Positions 18,876 through 27,050 of a DNA stretch of 64,000 nt are shown piece by piece. The position numbers were made by a program, and so were the translations under genes. Under the pieces are notes generated by a model that saw only the letters and a program-made list of their open reading frames with translations, had not been told where the DNA came from and searched no databases. Location: positions 372,001 through 436,000 of the forward strand of contig NZ_CP114035.2 in assembly GCF_026898135.2 (NCBI RefSeq), given 5' to 3'. Position 1 is the stretch's first letter. Every line of letters begins with the position of its first letter. This stretch comes from Pseudomonas fortuita. GTDB taxonomy: Bacteria; Pseudomonadota; Gammaproteobacteria; Pseudomonadales; Pseudomonadaceae.

Positions 18876-19733
18876 ATGAGTCGGGCACCGGATACCTGGA
18901 TTCTCACCGCCGACTGCCCGAGCATGCTCGGCACCGTCGACGTGGTGACGCGTTACCTCTTCGAGCAGCGCTGCTACGTGACGGAGCACCACTCCTTCGA
19001 TGACCGGCAGTCGGGGCGCTTCTTCATTCGTGTCGAATTCCGCCAGCCGGACGATTTCGACGAAACGGGCTTCCGTGCCGGCCTGGCCGAGCGCAGCGAA
19101 GCGTTCGGCATGGCTTTCGAGCTGACCGCACCGAACCACCGCCCGAAAGTGGTGATCATGGTGTCCAAGGCCGACCACTGTCTGAACGACCTGCTGTACC
19201 GGCAGCGTATCGGCCAGCTGGGCATGGACGTGGTTGCAGTGGTGTCCAACCACCCCGACCTCGAACCCCTGGCGCACTGGCACAAGATCCCCTATTACCA
19301 CTTCGCACTCGACCCCAATGACAAGGCGGGGCAAGAGCGCAAGGTCCTGCAGGTGATCGAGGAAACCGGCGCCGAGCTGGTTATTCTCGCCCGTTACATG
19401 CAGGTGCTGTCGCCCGAGCTGTGCCGGCGCCTGGATGGCTGGGCGATCAACATTCACCACTCCTTGTTGCCAGGGTTCAAGGGCGCCAAGCCTTATCACC
19501 AGGCCTACAACAAGGGCGTGAAGATGGTGGGCGCCACGGCGCACTACATCAACAACGACCTGGACGAAGGGCCGATCATTGCCCAGGGGGTCGAGGTGGT
19601 GGACCACAGCCACTATCCGGAAGACCTGATTGCCAAGGGGCGGGATATCGAATGCCTGACCCTGGCGCGTGCTGTGGGGTATCACATCGAGCGGCGGGTG
19701 TTCCTCAACGCAAATCGGACTGTCGTTCTCTGA
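18876..19733 (+). CDS. purU: Formyltetrahydrofolate deformylase
   Basis: The 285-residue enzyme hydrolyses 10-formyl-THF to formate and THF, recycling folate loaded by sarcosine oxidation. An N-terminal ACT domain (ILTADCPSMLGTVDVVTRYL, residues about 5-75) is followed by a formyltransferase-type catalytic domain with INIHHSLLPGFKGAKPYHQA and the catalytic-Asp region NNDLDEGPII. AAGGAG seven bases before the ATG fixes the start. It is the sixth gene of the glyA-sox cluster. Confidence 0.95.
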   Translation: MSRAPDTWILTADCPSMLGTVDVVTRYLFEQRCYVTEHHSFDDRQSGRFFIRVEFRQPDDFDETGFRAGLAERSEAFGMAFELTAPNHRPKVVIMVSKADHCLNDLLYRQRIGQLGMDVVAVVSNHPDLEPLAHWHKIPYYHFALDPNDKAGQERKVLQVIEETGAELVILARYMQVLSPELCRRLDGWAINIHHSLLPGFKGAKPYHQAYNKGVKMVGATAHYINNDLDEGPIIAQGVEVVDHSHYPEDLIAKGRDIECLTLARAVGYHIERRVFLNANRTVVL

Positions 19734-19743
19734 CATCCTGTAC

Positions 19744-19839
19744 CGGCCTCTTCGCGGGACAAGCCCGCTCCCACAGGTTCATCGCCATGTTCGAAAGAGC
19801 GGTGAGCCTGTGGGAGCGGGCTTGTCCCGCGAATGGCCT
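19744..19839. repeat. REP pair between purU and fdhA
   Basis: Inverted CTTCGCGGGACAAGCCCGCT-type arms flank a 35-bp loop. About 165 bp remain before fdhA, enough for a separate promoter. Confidence 0.9.
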
Positions 19840-20004
19840 CACACCTTTGTGCCTGCCGCTAAAAGACATCCCTCTGTCGCTTCCAGTCAGTGCAACCCGC
19901 CCTATCAGGCCCACAATCTCCTGCATTCCAGTAACACATGCCGCCCACGGATGGCGGCGCTTCAACCAACGCTGCATAAATAAAAATCAAGCGAGGTAAA
20001 AGCA

Positions 20005-21204
20005 ATGTCTGGCAATCGTGGAGTGGTATATCTCGGCGCCGGCAAGGTCGAAGTGCAACACATCGACTACCCGAAAATGCAGGATCCGCGCGGCAAGAAG
20101 ATCGAACACGGCGTCATTCTGAAGGTGGTCTCCACCAACATCTGCGGCTCCGACCAGCACATGGTCCGCGGCCGTACCACTGCCCAGGTCGGCCTGGTCC
20201 TGGGCCACGAAATCACTGGTGAAATCGTCGAGATGGGGCGTGACGTCGAACGCCTGAAAATCGGCGACCTGGTGTCGGTACCCTTCAACGTTGCCTGCGG
20301 CCGCTGCCGCTCGTGCAAAGAGATGCACACCGGTGTCTGCCTCACCGTCAACCCGGCCCGCGCCGGTGGTGCTTACGGCTATGTCGACATGGGCGACTGG
20401 ACCGGTGGCCAGGCTGAGTACGTGCTGGTGCCATACGCCGACTTCAACCTGCTGAAACTGCCGGACCGCGACAAGGCCATGGAAAAGATCCGTGACCTGA
20501 CCTGCCTGTCCGACATCCTGCCCACCGGCTACCACGGTGCCGTGACGGCTGGCGTAGGCCCAGGCAGCACCGTATACGTTGCAGGCGCTGGCCCGGTCGG
20601 CCTGGCCGCTGCAGCCTCGGCCCGCCTGCTGGGCGCCGCCTGTGTCATCGTCGGCGACCTGAACCCGGCCCGCCTGGCCCACGCCAAGTCCCAGGGCTTT
20701 GAAGTGGTCGACCTGTCCAAGGACACCCCGCTGCACGAGCAGATCATCGACATTCTTGGCGAGCCGGAAGTGGACTGCGCCGTCGACGCCGTCGGCTTCG
20801 AGGCCCGCGGCCATGGCCACGAAGGTGCCAAGCATGAGGCCCCGGCTACCGTGCTGAACTCGCTGATGCAAGTGACCCGCGTTGCCGGCAACATCGGTAT
20901 CCCGGGCCTTTACGTGACCGAAGACCCAGGCGCGGTAGATGCCGCCGCCAAGATCGGCGCGCTGAGCATCCGCTTTGGCCTGGGCTGGGCAAAATCGCAC
21001 AGCTTCCACACCGGCCAGACCCCGACCATGAAGTACAACCGCCAGCTGATGCAGGCGATCATGTGGGACCGTATCAACATTGCTGAAGTGGTGGGGGTGC
21101 AGGTGATCAACCTGGATCAGGCGCCGGAAGGGTATGGCGAGTTTGATGCGGGTGTGCCGAAGAAGTTTGTGATTGACCCGCACAAGATGTGGGGTGCGGC
21201 GTAA
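20005..21204 (+). CDS. fdhA: Glutathione-independent formaldehyde dehydrogenase
   Basis: The 399-residue zinc-dependent medium-chain dehydrogenase oxidises formaldehyde to formate with NAD+. Catalytic-zinc residues are in NICGSDQHM and GHEITGEI, the structural-zinc cysteines in CGRCRSCKEMHTGVC, and the NAD site is VYVAGAGPVGLAAA. The insertion between strands and the length match the P. putida enzyme class, which holds NAD tightly. Its place after purU fits disposal of formaldehyde from betaine, dimethylglycine and sarcosine demethylation. AGG lies nine bases before the ATG. Confidence 0.95.
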   Translation: MSGNRGVVYLGAGKVEVQHIDYPKMQDPRGKKIEHGVILKVVSTNICGSDQHMVRGRTTAQVGLVLGHEITGEIVEMGRDVERLKIGDLVSVPFNVACGRCRSCKEMHTGVCLTVNPARAGGAYGYVDMGDWTGGQAEYVLVPYADFNLLKLPDRDKAMEKIRDLTCLSDILPTGYHGAVTAGVGPGSTVYVAGAGPVGLAAAASARLLGAACVIVGDLNPARLAHAKSQGFEVVDLSKDTPLHEQIIDILGEPEVDCAVDAVGFEARGHGHEGAKHEAPATVLNSLMQVTRVAGNIGIPGLYVTEDPGAVDAAAKIGALSIRFGLGWAKSHSFHTGQTPTMKYNRQLMQAIMWDRINIAEVVGVQVINLDQAPEGYGEFDAGVPKKFVIDPHKMWGAA

Positions 21205-21222
21205 TTCGGCTTCAACTAAAAG

Positions 21223-21249
21223 AGCCCCTCCAGTTGAGGGGCTTTTTTT
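21223..21249 (+). terminator. Rho-independent terminator of fdhA
   Basis: AGCCCCTC-CAGTT-GAGGGGCT followed directly by a run of seven T residues, starting 18 bp after the fdhA stop. It ends the one-carbon cluster, and the next gene is convergent. Confidence 0.9.
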
Positions 21250-21261
21250 AGCTGTTTTCAA

Positions 21262-22257
21262 TTATCGTGCATTTTGTATGTTGGTTTGCCCTGATCTCAG
21301 TGTCTTTATTTGGTTTTCAATTAGACGGTATTTTGTGGTTTCAAGGTGAATATCTCGTTTGATTTGTGAAAGTAATTTTTTCTCGTGAGTAGGCTTATTC
21401 CCGACGCTCTTTTGTCTGTTTATTGTTGAGGAAAGTTTGCTTTTTTCCGCCCCTAGAGCAACTAATCGATCTCCGCTACTTGTCAGTTCGGTCTGTAGAT
21501 ACATCGCTTGACGTGCATCACTGGGGGAAGAATATCCAATATTTAATTGATGGTTGGTGCGCGATTCTGCAAGTCTAGCTCCAGCCGGGGGGGGAGGCAG
21601 TGGTCTACCTTCATTCGGCCGGCGTTGTGGAGCCGCTGAATAATTGTTGGCAGCCCCGCTGGCGGGGCGATTGGGAGTAGTAGGAAGGTTGCGAGAGGGA
21701 GTTCTCAAGCCCATCATGTTGCCGAGCCCCTTCAGCGCTCTGATAATCAAGATTGACGCTTGTCCAGATGGATCTATTTTGTTGATCGGATCATTCTCGC
21801 AATAAGCATAGGCGTTTACGCCACCATCGCCAAATGGGCTCTGATGTAAATCCGGATTGCAAAAACGTCTGAGTGTCGTACTGAATTGACGGTGTCCGTT
21901 ACCTAAAATGTCCATTTGGCTCAACGGATCGCGCCATTGCCCATTGAAGAGGATTAGTGTTTTGATATCTTGGGAGGAGAGATATCCATAAGGTGATAGT
22001 GACACAGCCTCAAGTTGTATGCCGAGAACTGAATTGGCACGATCAATTGACAGTAAATTTGATTTTTCCGATGTTGCGAGCTGTGCAACGGGTGTTTCTT
22101 GCGCCCACATAATTTGCCGATGTCCCTTAGCCGATATTTCAGATGCCAGGTGCCCATTTTGGTAAAAGTGCATCACATCTGAAGTTGCCGATTTTTCGGG
22201 GCGTACCGTTGCGACATCAGCGTTTTTTAAAATTTGAGCTACTGGATTGTCGGTCAT
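21262..22257 (-). CDS. Orphan RHS-core protein with polar C-terminal domain
   Basis: The 331-residue protein has an N-terminal remnant of RHS/YD-type sequence (MHFYQNGHLASEI, IQLEAVSLSPYGYLS) and an RHS-associated core at about residues 100-170 (LFNGQWRDPLSQMDILGNGHR, RF, SPFGDGGVNAYAYC, DPSGQ). The remainder is a Pro/Gly/Ala-rich linker and a Lys/Gln/Ser-rich helical tail, which I do not recognise. The gene is clearly richer in A+T than its neighbours, which suggests recent acquisition. Unlike the RHS gene at 1507 it keeps more of the upstream repeat region, and its C-terminus is unrelated. No immunity gene is evident: it ends against fdhA, and the upstream neighbour is divergent. Confidence 0.75.
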   Translation of the reverse strand: MTDNPVAQILKNADVATVRPEKSATSDVMHFYQNGHLASEISAKGHRQIMWAQETPVAQLATSEKSNLLSIDRANSVLGIQLEAVSLSPYGYLSSQDIKTLILFNGQWRDPLSQMDILGNGHRQFSTTLRRFCNPDLHQSPFGDGGVNAYAYCENDPINKIDPSGQASILIIRALKGLGNMMGLRTPSRNLPTTPNRPASGAANNYSAAPQRRPNEGRPLPPPPAGARLAESRTNHQLNIGYSSPSDARQAMYLQTELTSSGDRLVALGAEKSKLSSTINRQKSVGNKPTHEKKLLSQIKRDIHLETTKYRLIENQIKTLRSGQTNIQNAR

Positions 22258-22423
22258 GGCTTGTTGCCTTCGGAGATGTATCTAGGGTGTTCAATTTGCA
22301 TGCCCGAATTTGCCAGCACAACTAGCATATTTATCAGGTGGTTGGGCATTTGGAACAAACCCTTACACCTGGAGTCCAATACGCACGTTTCCCCAGCGCT
22401 CCCGGCCAACGAGGTCCCTCCTG

Positions 22424-22999
22424 ATGAAAGCATTCACCCTGGCAACCCTGATGACTCTGGCCGCAAGCCCGGTGTTCGCCTTCAACCTCAGCGACGCCGC
22501 TAACGCCGTGACCGCTATGCAAAACCAGAAACAACAAGGCCAAGTGCAGGCACCCGAGGCGCAGGCCAATTTGCTTAACACCTTGGGCAGCGAATTGAAG
22601 ATCACCCCCGAACAGGCCGTGGGTGGGGCAGGGGCAATGCTGGGCTTGGCGCGTAATAACCTGAGTACCGATGACTATGGGCAACTGACCAAAGCGGTAC
22701 CTGGCCTGGACCTGCTGGCCGGGGCCAATGCGCTGGGCGGCTTGAGTGGCTTGGGCGATTTGCTGGGCAAGAACAGCGAAAGCCAGTCGGCCCTGAGCAA
22801 CGCGCTGGGCAATAACGTGGAAAACCGCAGCGACCTGGACAGTGCGTTCAAGGCGCTGGGGATGGACACGGGGATGATCGGGCAGTTTGCGCCGTTGATT
22901 CTGCAGTACCTGGGGCAGCAGGGGATTGCCGGGTCGTTATTGCAGAATTTGGGTAGTTTGTGGACTACGCCGGCGCCGTTGGCCCAGCCTTCGGTCTAG
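22424..22999 (+). CDS. Secreted DUF2780-type protein
   Basis: The 191-residue protein has a clear signal peptide (MKAFTLATLMTLAASPVFA, cleavage probably before FNLSD). The mature part is Gln/Asn/Gly/Leu-rich with LGSELKITPEQAVGGAGAMLGLA, the pattern of the DUF2780 family found in many gamma-proteobacteria with no established function. It is a predicted periplasmic protein. GAGG lies nine bases before the ATG at 22424. It is divergent from the RHS gene and convergent with the permease. Confidence 0.8.
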   Translation: MKAFTLATLMTLAASPVFAFNLSDAANAVTAMQNQKQQGQVQAPEAQANLLNTLGSELKITPEQAVGGAGAMLGLARNNLSTDDYGQLTKAVPGLDLLAGANALGGLSGLGDLLGKNSESQSALSNALGNNVENRSDLDSAFKALGMDTGMIGQFAPLILQYLGQQGIAGSLLQNLGSLWTTPAPLAQPSV

Positions 23000-23050
23000 G
23001 GGGTTGTAGGGGCAGTGTGGGTATCACCGCTGTGGAAGGCTGGCGCCGTC

Positions 23051-23087
23051 CTGTAGGAGCGGAGCGGCACAAGGCCGCTCCTACAAG
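23051..23087. repeat. Single palindromic repeat, GGCCGCTCCTACA type
   Basis: CTGTAGGAGCGGAGCGGCAC and its inverse form one long imperfect hairpin between the DUF2780 gene and the permease, which are convergent. It belongs to the CAAGGCCGCTCC class also found at 42153-42255 and 61153-61257, here as one hairpin rather than a pair. Confidence 0.75.
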
Positions 23088-23114
23088 GGGCCGCGCAGGC
23101 CTTGGGCTATTGGG

Positions 23115-24464
23115 TCAGGCGGCTTCTGTGAAGTCCACCAGGCGCACGGGGCGGCGGAAGCCGGCGGTCAGTATCGCCAAGTAGGCCAGGCCCAAGGCAA
23201 ACCAGCACAGGCCAATCACCAGCGTCAGCGCCGACAGGCTGGTCCACAGCCACAGTGTCAGCCCCAACCCTACCAGCGGCACCACGCCATAGCTCAGCAG
23301 CCCCTTGGCATTACGCTGGCTGGCATCATCCAACAGATGCGTCTTCACCACCGCCAGGTTTACCGCCGAGAACGCCACCAGCGCGCCGAAGCTGATCAGC
23401 GAGGCGAGGGTAGCCAGGTCGATCACCAGCGCCAGCAGCGAGAAGGCTGACACCAGCAAAATAGCGAACACTGGCGTACCAAAGCGCGGCGACAGGTAAC
23501 CAAAGCTACGGCGTGGCAGCACGTTGTCGCGGCCCATGGTGAACAGGATGCGCGACACCGCCGCCTGCGAGGCCAGCGCCGAACCCAGGCTGCCCGCAAC
23601 ATACGCGGCGGTGAAGAAGTTGGTGAGGAACTGCCCGCCCGCCTTGAACATCACCTCGTTGGCCGCTGCATCGGCATTGGCAAAGCTGCTGCCCGGCAGC
23701 ACCAGCTGGCTGACATAGGCCAGCAGGGTAAACAGCAAACCGGCAAACAGGGTGGTGAGGATGATCGCCCTTGGCACGTCGCGGCGTGCGTCGCGGCATT
23801 CTTCGGCCAGGGTCGACACAGCGTCGAAGCCCAGGAACGACAGGCACAGCACCGCTGCGCCCGCCATCAAGTGGCCGAAGCCCGGTTTGCTGCCGTCACC
23901 CAGCAGCGGCGACAGCAGGTCGAGCGGCTGGCCGGCCAATGTCTGGCAGGACAGCGCGACAAACACGCCGATAAACACGATCTGCGCGCCAACGATCAGG
24001 TTGCTGGTCTTTGCCACCGAGTTGATGCCGACCACGTTCAGCACTGTCACCAGGGCGATGCAGGCGAGCACGAAAGCCCAGGCGGGTACTGCCGGGAAGG
24101 CGATGTTGAGGAACAGGCCGATCAGCAGGTAGTTGATCATCGGCAGGAACAGGTAGTCGAGCAGCAACGACCAGCCGGCGAGAAAGCCGATGTTGGGGCC
24201 GAAGGCCATGTTGGTGTAGGAATAGGCCGAGCCTGCAACCGGGAGGCGTTTGACCATGAAGCTGTAGGACGCAGCGGTGAACAGCATGGCCACCAGAGTG
24301 ACCAGGTAGGCGCCGGCGGTGCGGCCACCGGTGAGTTCGGTGACGATGCCGTAGGTGGTGAAGATGGTCAGTGGGACCATGTAGACCAGGCCGAAGAACA
24401 CCAGAGCGGGCAGGCCGAGGACACGGCGAAGCTGGGCGGGGGTGGAGCTAGATGGGTTGGCCAT
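23115..24464 (-). CDS. APC-family permease, PuuP-like
   Basis: The 449-residue inner-membrane transporter has about 12 predicted helices. The N-terminal segment VYMVPLTIFTTYGIVTELTGG, the YSFMVKRLPVAGSAYSYTN stretch, WSLLLDYLFLPMINYLLIG, and CLSFLGFDAVSTLAEECRDA closely follow what I recall of E. coli PuuP, the putrescine importer. Import of putrescine or a related amine or amino acid is the best guess. No catabolic puu genes are adjacent, so substrate is uncertain. Confidence 0.8.
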   Translation of the reverse strand: MANPSSSTPAQLRRVLGLPALVFFGLVYMVPLTIFTTYGIVTELTGGRTAGAYLVTLVAMLFTAASYSFMVKRLPVAGSAYSYTNMAFGPNIGFLAGWSLLLDYLFLPMINYLLIGLFLNIAFPAVPAWAFVLACIALVTVLNVVGINSVAKTSNLIVGAQIVFIGVFVALSCQTLAGQPLDLLSPLLGDGSKPGFGHLMAGAAVLCLSFLGFDAVSTLAEECRDARRDVPRAIILTTLFAGLLFTLLAYVSQLVLPGSSFANADAAANEVMFKAGGQFLTNFFTAAYVAGSLGSALASQAAVSRILFTMGRDNVLPRRSFGYLSPRFGTPVFAILLVSAFSLLALVIDLATLASLISFGALVAFSAVNLAVVKTHLLDDASQRNAKGLLSYGVVPLVGLGLTLWLWTSLSALTLVIGLCWFALGLAYLAILTAGFRRPVRLVDFTEAA

Positions 24465-24593
24465 TGATCGATCCAGGCTTTTTGTAATTGTGCTTTGATC
24501 GATTTTTATCCACTTAGGTGGGGTGTGACAAAGAAGTAATCCTAATGTCGATTATTAGCCTGGGTTTTAATCGGGCATTTGTCGGGTATTCAT

Positions 24594-24692
24594 TGGCCTC
24601 TTCGCGGGACAAGCCCGCTCCCACAGGTACCGCACACACCTTGGGAAGGGTGGAGTATCTGTGGGAGCGGGCTTGCCCCGCGAAGAGGCCGG
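24594..24692. repeat. Inverted REP pair
   Basis: GGCCTCTTCGCGGGACAAGC and its inverse (ending GAAGAGGCC) flank a 30-bp loop, between the permease promoter and the acyltransferase stop codon. Confidence 0.9.
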
Positions 24693-24706
24693 TCCAGGAT
24701 GACGGC

Positions 24707-25594
24707 TTAGCCAATCTCCGAGCGCAGTTGCTCGATCCGCTGGTCCTTCTGCACCCACACCTGATTCACCCAGGCCTGCACAGTCTGGCGGAAGGCCGGA
24801 TCATTCTCGTAATCCCCCGCCCAGAGTGCCGGGTCCAGCTCTCGCACCTGAATGTCGATAATCACCCGGCTAATGCTGCCGTTGAGCAACGCCCAGAACC
24901 CCGGTGCCTGGTTGCCGGGGTACACGATGGTCACGTCCAGCAACGCATCCAGCTGCTCGCCCAATGCCGCGAGCACAAACGCCACGCCCCCTGCCTTGGG
25001 CTTGAGCAGGTAGCGATACGGCGACTGTTGCTGCTGGCGCTTGGCTTCGGTAAACCGGGTGCCCTCCAGGTAGTTCACCACGGTCACCGGCTGGCGCTTG
25101 AACAGCTCGCAGGCCGCCTTGGTGATTTCCAGGTCCTTGCCCTTGAGCTCGGGGTGCTTTTCCAGAAACGCCTTGCTGTAGCGCTTCATGAACGGGTAAT
25201 CCAGCCCCCACCAGGCCAGGCCGAGCAGCGGCACCCAGATCAGCTCCTTCTTGAGGAAGAATTTGAAGAACGGCGTGCGGCGGTTGAGGCTTTCGATCAA
25301 CGCAGGGATATCGACCCAGCTCTGGTGGTTGCTCACGGCCAGGTAGGACGTGTCCTTGCGCAGGTTCTCCACGCCGCGGATGTCCCACTGGGTAGGAATG
25401 CACAGGGCGAAGATGGCCTTGTCGATTTCCGACCAGGTTTCGGCCACCCACATCACCGCCCACGAGGCATAGTCGCGGCCACGGCCCGGCAACACCAGCT
25501 TGAGCAGGGCGAAGACCAGCAGCGGGCAGATCAACACCACCGTATTGAGCAGCAGCAGAGTGGCAGTGAGAATGCCGGTCAGCAGGCGACGCAT
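24707..25594 (-). CDS. 1-acyl-glycerophosphate acyltransferase family protein, YihG-like
   Basis: The 295-residue protein has an N-terminal membrane helix (LTGILTATLLLLNTVVLICP) and a PlsC-type catalytic domain. The NHQSWVD motif gives the essential His-X4-Asp, FFLKKELIWVPLLG and VNYLEGTRFTEAKR supply the glycerol-phosphate and Glu-Gly-Thr-Arg blocks, and a late VTIVYPGN matches block IV. The length and the KAGGVAFVLAAL segment resemble E. coli YihG, an inner-membrane acyltransferase acting in phospholipid acyl composition. The precise acyl acceptor is not predictable. Confidence 0.88.
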   Translation of the reverse strand: MRRLLTGILTATLLLLNTVVLICPLLVFALLKLVLPGRGRDYASWAVMWVAETWSEIDKAIFALCIPTQWDIRGVENLRKDTSYLAVSNHQSWVDIPALIESLNRRTPFFKFFLKKELIWVPLLGLAWWGLDYPFMKRYSKAFLEKHPELKGKDLEITKAACELFKRQPVTVVNYLEGTRFTEAKRQQQQSPYRYLLKPKAGGVAFVLAALGEQLDALLDVTIVYPGNQAPGFWALLNGSISRVIIDIQVRELDPALWAGDYENDPAFRQTVQAWVNQVWVQKDQRIEQLRSEIG

Positions 25595-25776
25595 AAAGAG
25601 ACTCTTGTTGTGGGAGATTAACGGTTGGCAATGATAAGCAGGGCCGTGGCCTACGCCAAATGTCCAATGCCCTGCGGCGGCAACAAATGTTTCACATTAT
25701 GTTGATTAGGCTTGGCACAGCGAACCTATCCTGCCAGTGCAGTCTAAGCACTGACCCTTCTCAAGGAAGCCTGCTT

Positions 25777-26277
25777 GTGAAATCTCTGTTTGCCATGTTG
25801 TCACTGTTGGCGCTGCCAGTCATGGCCGCCGAGCCTACGATATACGGCCGGTACGAGAACATCGCCCTGCCCGAGCTGGGCGAAACCCTGAAAGCCAAGA
25901 TGGACACCGGTGCCTTCACCGCGTCGCTGTCGGCCAAGGACATCGAGCTGTTCACCCGCGATGGCGAGGAATGGGTGCGCTTCCGCCTGGCGACCAAGGA
26001 TTCCGATGGCAAGGTGTATGAGCACAAGGTCTCGCGCATCAGCAAGATCAAAGGCCGTGCCGATGAAGAGGAAGAAGGCGATGCGCCGGAAATCTCCAAG
26101 CGCCCGGTAGTGGACCTGGAGCTATGTCTGGGTGATGTGAAACGCACCGTGGAGGTGAACCTGGTCGACCGCAGCAGCTTCAACTACCCGCTGCTCGTGG
26201 GCTCCAAGGCGCTGCGCGAGTTCAAGGCCGCGGTCAACCCGGCCAAGAAGTTTACCGCTGGCAAGCCTGACTGCTAA
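25777..26277 (+). CDS. Periplasmic retropepsin-like (RimB/DUF785-type) protease
   Basis: The 166-residue protein starts at GTG 25777, nine bases after AGGA, giving a signal peptide (VKSLFAMLSLLALPVMA, then AEP). The mature domain carries MDTGAFTASLSA, the single Asp-Thr-Gly of homodimeric retropepsin-like proteins often annotated as ATP-dependent zinc proteases. It also has a central acidic DEEEEGD loop and NYPLLVGSKALREF near the end, where the fold's second conserved strand lies. A signal peptide makes it periplasmic, unlike cytoplasmic RimB. The substrate is unknown. It lies directly upstream of creBCD but a spacer with an inverted repeat separates them. Confidence 0.8.
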   Translation: MKSLFAMLSLLALPVMAAEPTIYGRYENIALPELGETLKAKMDTGAFTASLSAKDIELFTRDGEEWVRFRLATKDSDGKVYEHKVSRISKIKGRADEEEEGDAPEISKRPVVDLELCLGDVKRTVEVNLVDRSSFNYPLLVGSKALREFKAAVNPAKKFTAGKPDC

Positions 26278-26282
26278 GCAGT

Positions 26283-26353
26283 AGCTGCAAGCTGCAAGTG
26301 AGAACAGATCAGTGTAAGTTCACGTGATCCGCTTTCACTTGAAGCTTGCAGCT
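26283..26353. repeat. 18-bp inverted repeat before creB
   Basis: AGCTGCAAGCTGCAAGTG (26283-26300) and CACTTGAAGCTTGCAGCT (26336-26353) pair at 17 of 18 positions around a 35-bp loop. It begins five bases after the protease stop codon and ends 16 bases before creB, so it may end one transcript or lie in the creB leader. Confidence 0.7.
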
Positions 26354-26369
26354 TGAGGCTTGTAGCTCG

Positions 26370-27050
26370 ATGCCCCATATCCTCATCGTCGAAGACGAAG
26401 CCGCGATCGCCGACACCTTGGTTTATGCCCTGCAGGCCGACGGCCACAGCACCGAATGGGTGACCTTGGGCGGCGCCGCCCTCGACCAGCAGCGACAGCG
26501 CCCAGCCGACCTGATCATCCTGGACATCGGCCTGCCCGACATCAGTGGCTTCGAAACCTGCCGCCAATTGCGCCGTTTCACCGAAGTGCCGGTGATGTTC
26601 CTCAGTGCCCGCGACGGTGAAATCGACCGGGTGGTGGGCCTGGAAATCGGTGCCGACGACTACGTGGTCAAACCCTTCAGCCCGCGTGAAGTGGCTGCGC
26701 GAGTGCGGGCGATCCTCAAACGCATGGGCCCCAGGGCCGAGTCTGCCACCGATGCGGCGTTGTTCCAGCTCGACACCCTGCGCATGCAGATCACCTATCG
26801 CGGCCAGCCACTCACGCTGACCCGCCACGAATTCCGCCTGCTGCAATCCCTGCTGGAGCAGCCGCAGCGGGTATTCAGCCGAGAACAGCTGCTTGATGCC
26901 CTGGGGGTGGCCTCCGATGCAGGCTACGAGCGCACCATCGACAGCCATATCAAAAGCCTGCGCGCCAAGCTGCGCCAGGTAGCGGGTGACGCCGAGCCGA
27001 TCCAGACCCACCGCGGCCTCGGCTACAGCTACAGCCCGGACCACGCCTGA
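26370..27050 (+). CDS. creB: Response regulator CreB
   Basis: The 226-residue OmpR-type regulator has a receiver domain (acidic pair in IVEDE, phosphorylation Asp about residue 52 in ILDIGLPD, Lys in VVKPFSP). A winged-helix domain follows (LTRHEFRLLQSLL, RTIDSHIKSLRAKLR, GLGYSY). It pairs with CreC and controls creD and, in several pseudomonads, beta-lactam and carbon-source responses. The ATG at 26370 gives the standard MPHILIVEDE start; an upstream in-frame start adds residues from the inverted repeat and is unlikely. Confidence 0.93.
   Translation: MPHILIVEDEAAIADTLVYALQADGHSTEWVTLGGAALDQQRQRPADLIILDIGLPDISGFETCRQLRRFTEVPVMFLSARDGEIDRVVGLEIGADDYVVKPFSPREVAARVRAILKRMGPRAESATDAALFQLDTLRMQITYRGQPLTLTRHEFRLLQSLLEQPQRVFSREQLLDALGVASDAGYERTIDSHIKSLRAKLRQVAGDAEPIQTHRGLGYSYSPDHA

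Noticed and set aside
26317..26339. A CreB binding site (TTCAC direct repeat) before creB
   Set aside because: Two TTCAC motifs are present but separated by 10 bp, whereas the cre tag requires 6 bp; creD upstream lacks it too.
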